Shown here piece after piece: positions 48,250-58,421 of a DNA stretch of 64,000 nt. Position 1 is the first letter of the stretch, and every line of letters starts with the position of its first letter. The position numbers and the translations under genes are program-made. Source of the DNA: Neurospora crassa OR74A (lineage: Eukaryota; Ascomycota; Sordariomycetes; Sordariales; Sordariaceae); the NCBI RefSeq assembly GCF_000182925.2, contig NC_026505.1, positions 3,844,001 through 3,908,000 on the forward strand, in the 5' to 3' direction. The notes under the pieces are model-generated. The model saw only the letters and a program-made list of their open reading frames with translations. It was not told the DNA's origin and did not search any database.

Positions 48250-49486
48250 GTCGATATTTCTTGCTTATCGTGCCCGGGGCTGTGGCGGTCCAGTGATGCT
48301 GCAGTTTGCTTGTTTCCGATTTCGATCCCCTGGTAGCTTGGTTTCCGCAGGGAATATGTTGCTATTCTTGCTTTACGTGCCGTGCTGTTTTGTGTTTCTG
48401 CCTTCGTTTGCTTGCGTGGGTCGGGATTCGTGACAATCAGATGCAAACATACACTTGGCAAGTCAGTCGGCGACAGTGTTCATTCTTTGCCCTGCTTGTT
48501 GCGATTCGTGGCGCGCTATTGCAATCGATGTTTGGCCTCGCCGCAATGTTTCCTTGTGGTGTGTACTATGATTTCGTTTTTTGTATTCGGCCCATCAATC
48601 GTCGAAATTCATCTGGTAAAGATCGTAGGGGAAAAGAGCGTGGTGATGGTTTCAAACAACGAAGCGTCTGAGGGAAAGAGTAACGACGTAAACAAGGAAA
48701 TGCGAGAACCATAATTCTTGTTGTTGCAGTGCCAACATGCTTCTACCGGTTGAGATAAGCTGGAGTGTTGTTGATCCAGTGCAGCGTTGTTGCTGCGGAT
48801 GGAATGGAATGCGTTGCGCCCGGCAACACCACAACACCACGTCCCGAAACCACAAGGCAGCATTCCAGCCCTCACCATCACCGTGACAACGCAAGCACCA
48901 AGGCATGCTGTACTAAGATTACCATCGCAAAAAGCAGAACATAAACAGTGACGATCAAGCGGTTTACATTCTATGGTTGACCATTTGGCTTGTTTCCCAA
49001 TGGTGTTTTCCTATTGTTCGCTCAGGAGAGAAACCGGCCTATCCACCTAGCCCTATGAAGAGGTATATAGCGAGATGTATCACCGTAGAACGCCCGCCCA
49101 TGCAGATGGAGAAATCAAAAACCATATACGTGATGACAAGGAGGTACTCAACACCTATCCTTCACCACAACAACAAAGATGCCAAAGCACAGGGAAATGT
49201 CTTTGCAATATCAACTTTCATTCTACCTTCTGAGTATCTCTTTAAAATTCACTGGCCTTCTCATACCGCCTCCTCCTCGCCCGCATAAATCGGATAATGA
49301 CCTTTTGAAATGCAAAGTCCAATCCACGAAACAAGATTCCATTAGGGATATAACAAAGCATAAACAAGAACAAATGGCCATAAAGATCCCTCTTCACTGT
49401 TGTGGCCAGAAGCTAATGTCCCCAGCAGGGGACAAAGCCTGTAGAAGTGAAATTCAGATACCGGAAGCAGTCATGTAGCATATGAC
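48250..49486. other. Intergenic region upstream of the membrane-protein gene
   Basis: About 1.2 kb, expected to hold the promoter and leader of the 1319-residue gene and the 3' UTR of the DUF1996 gene. No coding signal is seen. Confidence 0.6.
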
Positions 49487-51053
49487 TTAGGCCCGGTTGT
49501 TCGCAGCGCGGACCTTGTGGCGGTGCAGGTGAGAGTACTGGCGGGCCTGAACGGTCTGGACAGCCGTAACAGTAGTGGTCGTGACGGTCACGTACTCGAG
49601 AGCCTCCTTGACGATTACCATGCTGACAACATTGCCCTTGGTAATGTACTCGGTCCTGATGGCGGTGAAACCATCGTCCTCCGCGGCGACGGTAGGCGCC
49701 TCAGTAATAGTGGGCAAAGCTTCGGTGGTAGTGCTGATGGAGTTGACGGCGCTTTCGGCAGCGGGAACGCCGAACTTAGCAGCCTTGAAGACACCACCGG
49801 GCATGTAGTTTCCGTCGGTGACAGTGGCACCCTGGGAGTAAGTAGCAGTTGGGACTTCGACAGTGGTGGTGTGCGATCCAGCATTGGCGGCATCGGCGGG
49901 CTCAGGTCCGTAAGCAATCTTGACACCGCCGGGAAGGGAGTCGCCGATCACTCCGGTAGTCTTCTCGTTGAGAGAGCTCTTGAGCATCTGGGAGACCTCG
50001 GGGTTCTTGTCAAAGGTGCACTGGTTCTGCTCAGCCTCGCTCTGGATGTTGAAGATGGGGCAGTCCTGGATCCTGCCGCTGAGGTTGGTGCAGGTGTTAA
50101 CGGCTTGCTGGAGGAAGTCCTCGTCCCAGCCGTTCATGAAGTCGGCATGGTAACCGAAGCCCTGAACATCACCGTTGGCAAAGACGAACTGGCCAGGTTG
50201 TCCAATGAAGTTTTGGGTAGCCCAGATGGTCTCGTACATGAGACTAGGGACCTTGGTCTCGAAGCCCTTGGGGCAGTTGCCGTTCATAACAAGATCGGGG
50301 TAGGCCAGGTGGTCCCTGTGGTTATCAGAATCGAGATCCTTGCCGTTCCAGCACGAAGGGAACATGATTTCGGCGCGAATGCCGTCGGCGCAGTTGGCAT
50401 CGAGGTAGTCCTTGTCGGGCATGTAGTGACGGTACAAGGTGCCCTCAGGTTGCTTGCCGTAGTTGAGGCAGTTGAAACCGGTGGCACGCTGAGCCAGATC
50501 GAGCTGCGAAGTCTGTCCAAGGCTGGCCCATTCGGACTTCTGGGGGTCGGCATCCTTGACGCTGGTACCAGAAATCGTATAGTTACGGCGGTTAGTGTCT
50601 CCGGCAATCATGCGGAATCCGGGAGGGAACGCCTTGATGCCGCTGTCGGGGTTGGCAGCATCCGTATAAAGGAAGTAGTAGGACAGCATACCACCAACTT
50701 GCGGGACGAGCTCAAAGGAGCCGTCGGCATGCTGGAAGTAGAGAGAAGGAGTCCAGTACGCAGACATATCTTGGGTGACAGCGCAAGAAGTGCAATCACC
50801 CTTGAGAAGGTCATCGTAGGAAGACTTGTCGCTGAAGCCTGTTGATGAAGTTTAGCAAATCCATCCTTTCCTAGCGCGCCCCCGGACACATGGACATACC
50901 AGAAGAACCGTGAATCGAGTGGGCATGGGATCCGGGTTCACCGTAGTTAACCAGAGGGTCGAGGCGAGCGACACCCAGTCTGCCGCGGCACTCCATGCGC
51001 CAGAAGGCATCCGCACCGCCTGCAGCGGCGAGGATGGCTACAGAAACCTTCAT
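49487..51053 (-). CDS. Secreted DUF1996 protein
   Basis: Predicted extracellular or wall-associated protein of unknown activity. Two exons on the minus strand (50900-51053 and 49487-50838) are joined across a 61-nt intron with donor G|GTATGT and acceptor CAACAG|GC; 501 residues. A signal peptide MKVSVAILAAAGGADA with likely cleavage before Phe17 opens the protein. DUF1996 features include DPLVNYGEPGSHAHSIHG, YWTPSLYF, IMFPSCWNGKDLDS followed by DNHRDHLAYP, PSLMYETIWAT and FANGDVQGFGYHADFMNGWD. After about residue 380 the chain is Thr/Val/Ala-rich and ends without a GPI or membrane segment. Codon choice is highly biased (C-ending codons, few TCA, TTA or CTA), suggesting strong expression and explaining a 442-codon open frame on the other strand. 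Confidence 0.93.
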
Positions 51054-51081
51054 TTTGAGATTTCAAAGAGTGATGGGAATC

Positions 51082-51186
51082 TGAGAGCGAGCGAGATGTT
51101 AGAGAAACAAATCCGCGGCAAGGCAGGCAGGCAGAAAGAAACACGAACAAGCTCCAAGGCTTGGCCGTCCATAAAGATATACTTAC
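51082..51186 (-). other. Probable 5'-UTR intron of the DUF1996 gene
   Basis: Upstream of the start codon the minus strand shows a consensus donor GTAAGT (51186), a branch-like CTAAC (about 51101) and acceptor CTCAG (51082), giving a 105-nt intron that ends 28 bases before the ATG. Leader introns are common in highly expressed fungal genes. Confidence 0.6.
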
Positions 51187-54100
51187 CAATATCCAAGGAC
51201 AACAGGTGTTATCCAGCTGTCCGGCGTGTGTGGCTCTTGCAAGATGTCTTTGGGGAAAGACTTTTTCGACAACGGCGAGGATGCAGAATAAATGCTCGAA
51301 TAACAATCGTCCAAACAATGGTCGCACCAAGGTTGTGTTGCCAAAAACCGTATTCGCTTGTCGGATTTATCGATATGGGATGTAAAGCTGCGTCTTGACA
51401 AAGATCGATCCACCAGATATCGCAGTCGGTTATCGAGATTGTTTGTCTTTTGTCGAGATACGGATGGACCCTGGAGAGATGCCGAAGATGGAGATGTTGA
51501 TGAATGAGTGACTGTGGTACAGAAAGCGAGTGGTGGTAGTGAGTGAAGTGTCGAACGAGTCGCCGCAGGTTCAGACCACCACAGATATGGATGGAATGAG
51601 GACGGGAAAAGGGAGTGACGAGGGAGATGGACTACGGGGAAGGAGGGGAAGAGGGAGCACTAATGAGGAAGGCGAGACACCCAGCGAAAGATATTCATTT
51701 TCCGCTCTGCAGCGGGCAGGAACCCGCCTCACAGTTCCAGTTCCTGCGGGTAGGGAGGCGCCCGGGGGCTCGGGGGGCCTTCCATGGAGGTTGCCTGGGG
51801 GCCACGACAATGGAGAGCAAGAGGAACCCAAGAAGCCGGACCCGCAGATTACACCCAGGGTACCTGCGGCGTACCCGACTGGAAGGAAAGGAAGGGGTGA
51901 AAGTCACGCTCAGAACCCTAACCAGACTCTCCTCAGAGCATGCATGGGTCCCCTCTGCCATTGACCACTATGTTAGGTGCTGCAGGTACGCATCGTATTT
52001 GCACCGTCCCAGGGTCGTACTCCTGGTTGTATCGGCTCGTCTGAGTGGTACATTTGGGTGACCCCCTTCGAACCCGCCCTTGCTCTCGCCGCATCGCACT
52101 CTTTCCCGAACCAGGCGATCAGCCATCGCTTTGAGGGCGCCCATTGGCCCGCGCATTCCAAACCCTTGTCGCCTTGAGGAGTCGCCGCTAGAGTACATCC
52201 TTGATAAAATGCTGGGCACGGGAAAATAAAAGGGCTATAAGAGGAGCCGACATACGCGGCCAAGGATTAGAGGGACCTCCTGTTTGGAGCCCACGGTGGA
52301 GTGTGAGAATTTGCTCCCAATTTTCAAATGTAAATCACTCTCGCTACCTATCTTGTTTGGGCATCGAAAGAAAAGCAGGAAAAGCGGCCATGGCGCTCAG
52401 TCACGTGCCAGGGGCAGCGACGGGTCCGACACGTCCATTCACGAGGGCATCGTGGGAGATTTCAGAGTGAACAGGATCCCTTCGATGGTTCGCTGCTGCA
52501 GGTCCTGAGAATGCACCGCTAGTATCATTTTTCTTCTAGAACGGGGATCCTCGAAAAAAACTAAAGAAGCCTGGGCCGGCAGCCGTTGCCCGTCCTCGAA
52601 TGAATCCTGCGCTTGTCCAAAGCGCCTCCACCGCCGACTCCGCAGCATAATAATTCGTGCAAATCTCCCACTTTTCCACCTCCCCCCAGGCCGTTGTCAG
52701 TCTGTCAATACGTAGGTAGGTGTGCAACCTCGATGGGCATCCGCTAATGATAGACCCGAAATGCGCTGGTGGTCATGCTGGTGTGCCCCTGAATCAACCA
52801 CAATCGCAACAGCCGCTTTGTCTTGTCCACTTGCGAGGGCAAGAGCATTGCGTCGAGGTAACACCGAATATGTTTACATAGAGGTAGTAGGTCGTGCCGT
52901 GCCGACCAGCTCTTCCTTGATAGTTGTGTGTAACACATTGGCGCATCTGACCTTACATAATGTAGGTACACCCGCTGCACGGCGCTTTAGTCAACCTGTA
53001 CTGTGCTATTCCCGCCCAACTTGCCACCCGCCAATGCGCCCCTTCAGGTACCAAAAAATTCATCCAGGGATTTTCCCTATCCTGAGGCGCATGTCCCATT
53101 CTTACAACCGCGCTGGCACCTACGATGGATGTACGGCACGCTTCCTTGATGCCGGGTGGGCCGCCGTGATTACGATCGATAAGGGGGAACTGATGTGCAA
53201 TTGACCGACGGTTGCCCGGTGAGCGAGAAGGCGGTCACAAGATTGACTGACAAACGCTGATGATCACCGAACTAAATCACTGGGGACGACGGAATCGTAC
53301 ACATCACCCCTGGAAACTCCGTTAGCTTGGTACTTACAGAGGGCTCTTTTACTACTTTCAGGCTGGTTTGATGGCATTCCCGGCTCCAGGAACAGCATCT
53401 GGTTCGTTATTGCCAGCTGTAAATGGAGTCAAGTCTTAGTGCATGTAATGTGTGTGGGACACCTGGTGGGATATGATCAGTCGTTGTTCTTACCCTCTTT
53501 GGCGTAGTTTGGATCAATAGGAGGGTCGAAATTCCCTATTCTCTCCCTTGTTTCGAGGACATTGTATGGAAGTCTCGCGTTAACCACGTCTGAGCCTTGA
53601 ACTGCACGAGAGCACGTGCTGGAATGGATGAGAGAAAAGAAAAGAAAAAGAAAGGAAAAATAAGAACAGAGCGGGGTCTTGCCCAGGGGCGTGATACTGT
53701 ACTGTGTACAAGTGGAGTTCCAGTCGTACCAGCAAGCCCTCCAGGTACGCTAGAAAGGGGTTCACGGTTCGAGGTTGATTGAAAGAAAAATCGCGAGAAT
53801 TGGATGTTGTGGTTTGGCGACTCCAATGCAACTCCAATCGATCTGATTTGCAGAAGCCCATCAACCGCTAGGCTCCAGAAAAGTGTGAAACACGCTTCAG
53901 ATGAAATGGACGAATGACGCGAGGTGCATACCAGCGGGTGGAGTTTCATGTGAATGTCTGACTGGCCAATCCCTGCTCTTGCTCGACCACCCATCGCACA
54001 CCCCTCGTCTGTTCTTGCCCCACGTTTTCCGAGAGTTCCTCTGTTCTTCTTCACACCAAAACCCATCATCTTTTCCACTGCACTGCAGCATCACCATGCG

Positions 54101-55111
54101 ATGGGAATGCAGTACGCGCCTCTTCGTTGTTTCTATAGGTGTACGCTATGTATGCAGCATGTGAGTGCGCATATGTACGTCAGCCATGTTTCATCCTTTG
54201 ATTTCGGGCAAGTATTTGTTGTGGAGGGAGATGTCATTCTTCTTGTTCGTTGGTTGAGAGGCCATCGGATATGAAAATTATAGCAAATGAGTTCAGCCTT
54301 AATCTCCTACACTGGCCCAACTGCCATGCATATATGGGCAGTTTGCCCGCAGACATCGAGGTGTTTATAGTCCTGATATGTTTGCTACCCCGCCAAGAGC
54401 CAGCGATGTTCGTACCTCGCAATTTCAAAGACACATGATCACCTCCTCATTTTCCTCACAAAGACAGCGAAGCCCATGCATGTATGCGTACAATAATATC
54501 AAGATGATCAACCTTCTTGTACCCACCAATCCGCAATTCGACCAAGGCAATTACAACGAGAACCCACATGAGCGGTAATAAACAAGAGACAACAGGGCAG
54601 ATAACATCTCAACGTCTGTCTGGGTGAGTGGAAACAGGCAAGACGGGAAAGGCGTTTTGCGTGCATGACTGCCAATGAAGGTCGTCGACACATCTGAACC
54701 TGAGGACCGTTCTACTGGCACGGACAAGGAGTCATTGCACGTGTGTCCAATCTTATCTGTCTGGGATTTGAATTGAATAACATGGAGGAACCTTGCAATT
54801 GGATGGAAGCTTTGATGACGATCCAGAAAACCAGAGTATGTATACCTCTAGGTGATCAAATGTGTATCATCAGCACCTACAATACTTGACCGTGTTGACG
54901 AATGTCTTTTCGGCCAGTTCAAGTTGTTCGTTGATTGAGAGCACGCCATAGTGATAAAGCTACCCGTTACGTAGCTCTGGCTGGACGAAGTCATCTGGTA
55001 ATCTTTTGATTTGCACAAAGAAGTTGACAAAAAAAAACAGAGATCCCCCTTAAACACCTCGGGAGCTTCCACCAAGACTTGGAAATGGAACGAGAAAAAG
55101 GCAAAAAGATG
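51187..55111. other. Gene-poor region between the DUF1996 gene and the tRNA
   Basis: About 3.9 kb. It includes the DUF1996 promoter, a telobox-like AACCCTAACC (51915-51924) and copy B of a dispersed repeat (53319-53552). Open frames reach 180 codons (53536-54078 minus) without coding character. Confidence 0.55.
53319..53552 (+). repeat. Dispersed repeat, copy B
   Basis: About 230 bp matching 9395-9615 in the same orientation through a series of shared words (CTCTTTTAC, TTTCAGG, GCTGTAAATGGAGT, GTTGTTCTT, GTTTGGATCAAT). The copies are clearly diverged, with gaps around 53342 and 53450. No element structure is visible. Confidence 0.75.
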
Positions 55112-55198
55112 TGCGCCGTCCGAGATTCGAACTCGGGTCACTCGCTAATTAGAGGATTTCTTGGGAAGCGAGTATGCTAACCACTATACCAACGGCGC
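55112..55198 (-). tRNA. tRNA-Gly (anticodon CCC) with an intron
   Basis: On the minus strand the acceptor arms GCGCCGT (55198-55192) and ACGGCGC (55119-55113) pair over seven bases, with discriminator A at 55112. The D arm contains TAGTGGTTAGC, and the T arm reads CCGAG-TTCGAAT-CTCGG. The anticodon stem CTCGC/GCGAG encloses a loop TTCCCA interrupted by about 15 extra bases (AGAAATCCTCTAATT) at the canonical position after base 37. The anticodon CCC reads GGG glycine codons. No mismatch is visible in the stems, so it is probably functional. Confidence 0.93.
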
Positions 55199-55590
55199 AG
55201 TGGTTTGGCTTGAGAACAATTCGTCTAATATTTCTTTATGAGGCTGGTTGTGCTTGCATCGAACGTTCTCGCAATCCGTACTTTGTACAGATCGGTCGGT
55301 CGGTGCCTGAGTTACCCCACAGCGTGCTACCCCTCTTGGTGCAGTAAGCGGGGTTAGGGTTAAAGCTGTACTATGAGCTGCCCCGCCACTGGCCCACTCG
55401 CGTACGACTTCTACGTCGAGTGTTTGTCGAGATTGCTTCCTCGCCCTCCCTTCACTCTTCGCAACCACAACACATTTGAGACTACGGCTAACTGCACGAG
55501 TCATTTGAGTCTCCTCTCGGGCTACCTTCAACTCGCCTGAAATTGCCACTATTCCTTTAAGCTTAATAGGTCCTACAAGAGCAAGCAAGC
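55199..55590. promoter_or_regulatory. Upstream region of the OTU gene and of the tRNA
   Basis: About 390 bases with a telobox-like GGGTTAGGGTT (55351-55361), roughly 230 bases before the OTU start codon. The bases next to 55199 are upstream of the divergent tRNA. Confidence 0.5.
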
Positions 55591-56577
55591 ATGGAGTCCG
55601 AAACCCTCGAACAAATGCAAGCTCGGCATCGCAAGGAGCAAAGAGACCTTGTGTCACGCATCACAAACAAGAAGAAGAACGCGACTAAGAAGACACGCAA
55701 GGGCGTCAATGATGAATGCGCCCAATTGGAGCTCGAACTCAAAGCGAGACAAGAGGAGGAGCTCAGGAAGCTGCAAGGAGGTGACGACAATGACGACAAC
55801 GACGAGCAGGCCCAGGAGCTTGAGGAAGAGCAAGACGTCGAAGAACCAACAGTCAACGATGTGACCGAGAAGCTACAGAAGACCACCGTCTCAGAACAGT
55901 CGAGTAATACAAGGCCCCCTCCTCCGGTAGAGCAGTCCTCCAGCGGCGGAGGAAAGAAACGAAACCGCCAGAAGGAGCGTCTCGCCCGTCGCCAAGCGGA
56001 AGTAGAAGCTGCTTCGGCAGCAGCCGAGCAAGAGGCCTCGAGCATGGTGGACCATCGCGGTATCGAAAAGGCATATATGTTGCGCGAATTCAAGGCGCAT
56101 TCTTTGGAAGAGAAGGATATCGAACCCGATGGGCATTGCCTCTTCTCCGCAGTGGCAGACCAGCTTGCTGTCCACGGGCTCCCAGTAGATGGGGCCTTGT
56201 CCGCAAACAAGGGAGCCCAAACACAAGAGAAGCTGCCGCCTTATAGGATCGTGCGTCATGTGGCGGTTGACTACATGGAGAAACACACGGACGATTTTGC
56301 GCCTTTTCTCGAGGAGCCCTTCGAGACCTACGTGGCCAAGATACGAGACACAGCAGAGTGGGGTGGACAGCTGGAGCTGACGGCGCTGGCAAACGCGTAT
56401 AACGTGGAGATCAGGGTGGTGCAAGACGGTCGGACGGAGGTGATACAACCCAACGCTGTCGCAAATGGGGAGAGCAACGGGGACAAGGAGGAGCTGAAGG
56501 TCCTGTGGTTGGCGTACTATCGTCATGGATATGGCCTTGGAGAACACTTCAACTCGCTACGCAAAGCAGCTGTTTGA
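55591..56577 (+). CDS. otu2: OTU-domain deubiquitinase, OTUD6/Otu2 type
   Basis: Cysteine protease that removes ubiquitin; Otu2/OTUD6 proteins act on ribosome-associated ubiquitin. Single exon, 328 residues. The N-terminal half is a charged coiled coil (MESETLEQMQARHRKEQ, then KNATKKTRKG) typical of this branch, with an acidic stretch around 63-86 and a basic KKRNRQKERLARRQAE segment. The OTU core begins near 158; catalytic Asp180 and Cys183 lie in IEPDGHCLFSAVADQL, WGGQLELTALANAYNVEI gives the central fold, and His319 lies in YGLGEHFNSLR. All three catalytic residues are present. The 3' end converges with the methyltransferase gene, with 125 bases between stops. Confidence 0.95.
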   Translation: MESETLEQMQARHRKEQRDLVSRITNKKKNATKKTRKGVNDECAQLELELKARQEEELRKLQGGDDNDDNDEQAQELEEEQDVEEPTVNDVTEKLQKTTVSEQSSNTRPPPPVEQSSSGGGKKRNRQKERLARRQAEVEAASAAAEQEASSMVDHRGIEKAYMLREFKAHSLEEKDIEPDGHCLFSAVADQLAVHGLPVDGALSANKGAQTQEKLPPYRIVRHVAVDYMEKHTDDFAPFLEEPFETYVAKIRDTAEWGGQLELTALANAYNVEIRVVQDGRTEVIQPNAVANGESNGDKEELKVLWLAYYRHGYGLGEHFNSLRKAAV

Positions 56578-56702
56578 GACCATGATTTGCCAAAAGGCGA
56601 GTTATCAAACAAACGATAAAAGTGCTACTCTCCCTGTTGCTAGGTTGCTCTTTCGCACACACACAAAGTAACTGTAACCGAAAAGGGTTCCCCTGACCAC
56701 CC

Positions 56703-57707
56703 TTACTGGTGGCTCCAGACCGAAACACGGTCAACCACGTTTCCTTGGTTGTCGTACCCAGCCTTGTGTGTGCATGCAGGCTGTGTACGTGCCAGCCGTT
56801 TGAGAGCAACCGGTGTTGTATCCGCGCTTCCGTCCACTACCTGTCCCTTGTCGTCATATTGCAACAACTGACCCGGATGCCCAAGATGGGCAAGATACAG
56901 GTCGCCCGACACACCCCAAGGCGGGCCGCCGGTCATGGGGTCCTTGTCAAGTGGCCACTCGAGGCAAACTAATCTTCCGCCGTCGGGGTTGAGAAGATCG
57001 GACAATCTCTTGGCCCATTGTGGGCGTGCTTCAGGCGGAAGGGCGCAAAAGAACTGGCAATGAGTCTCGAGTTAGTGTTTCTTGACTTTGTCACTTCAAT
57101 CAGGCCAGGACACCATCCAAGGAGACGGAACACTTACCGTATAGTCAAAAATGAGATCAAACCCAGTCTTCACCTTTCCATATCCCGAATCATTCACCCA
57201 GTCGTCCTCGAAAAAGTCTCCCGTCACCCACATCACCCTGCCCTTTGTCGTGACGCCTAGCTCCCTCTTCGGCGCATACATCTCCTTCCACTTGCCCTCT
57301 GCATCCTCTTCCGCCACCCGTTTCTCGTTCTTCTTAGCCTCCTCTATGCTTGTCACGGATGAGTCAAGTCCGTAGACGTCATACCCATGTGCAGACAGGA
57401 GTAGCACGTCGTGGCCTCTCCCACAGCCGGCCACTAAAGCTTTGGGTTTTGACTTGTCCCAATCATGAGCCGTACTTGGGGCATTGGGGAAGAGCTCGCG
57501 GTGGAGGGACAGGACTTCATCGAGGGCTTGGCTGGGCCCGCCGCGGTCCCAGGGGGTGAAGGATTCCTTCCATAGCGTGTCCCAGCGTTCAGGGTGTGTG
57601 GAGTAGTCCGAGTCTTTGAAGAGCGAGCGGAGGCGATGGAATTGGCTTTGGATGGCCTGTTCGTCGGCGCTTGACTTGTTCAGTGGGGGCTGGGGATCGC
57701 TTGCCAT
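56703..57707 (-). CDS. Thiopurine/thiol S-methyltransferase-family (TPMT) SAM-dependent methyltransferase
   Basis: Class I methyltransferase of the TPMT/HOL family; fungal and plant relatives methylate halide, thiocyanate or thiol compounds with SAM. Two exons on the minus strand (57138-57707 and 56703-57053) are joined across an 83-nt intron with donor ACG|GTAAGT and acceptor GCCAG|TTC; 306 residues. Motifs are RWDTLWKESFTPWDRGGPS (family N-terminal signature), KALVAGCGRGHDVLLLSAHG (SAM motif I), [30 protein letters not shown] spanning the splice junction, and a final Trp-rich VSVWSHQ. The substrate is unknown. It is divergent from the SDR gene on a 714-base region. Confidence 0.92.
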
Positions 57708-58421
57708 GATGAGCTAGATGACGCGTCTATTCGTTGTGCTGCAGATTACATAAACTGCAGGTATCAGAGAATGATCCCAAATACCTAGGTCAAGATTCTT
57801 GCGATGCCTCACGTTCAATGACAAGAAGTGGGCAGAGTGGCCATCGATAAATGCAGAACAGCTGAGTGTACTTGCTTTCATGCATACAAACCATTGCGTA
57901 ATCAATAAATAAAGTATCCAGATCCCAGCAGTCACATGATGCAAATGCTTCAATGCTTTGTTTTCTCCCCTGGCTGTCATGATGAGGTAGGCTTTTGTGA
58001 ATGTTGATTGCTTGGCCAGAGGCACTCTCACCTTGACCTGCTGGGGGTTGACCGTCCTTACCGTTGTAACCTTTCACTGCAACCCGTGGTTGACCTTCGC
58101 TGGAATGTTCCCGCGAAAGGAACATTCGGTTATCGGTGATAACTGTCGATAAGACAATCCCGTTGATTGGTCTAGACCTAGGTAGGTACCTTTAGGTAGA
58201 TGGTACCATTGATCCCACGCCAACGAGCCTCGGCTTGTTGTTAGAACCCTCCCGTCTTGGTGAACAGCACCGGAAATTGTTTGGCTGGTAGGAGAAGGAT
58301 GGTTTTGGGGAATCTGTTACTCTATTCCCATTCTCCCGGATGAGATATGAGCTTTGAATTGTTTGCACTGAACCCACCAATTTTGACGACTCAATCACAA
58401 GTCGGCAAAGGAGCAATCATC
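57708..58421. promoter_or_regulatory. Divergent promoter region, TPMT-like (-) / SDR (+)
   Basis: A 714-base interval between divergent starts, containing a CCTAGGTAGGTACC-like word near 58178. No gene is supported. Confidence 0.55.

Noticed and set aside
53536-54078. 180-codon minus-strand frame
   Set aside because: Low-complexity Phe/Ser run from an AAG-rich stretch; it partly overlaps the dispersed repeat.
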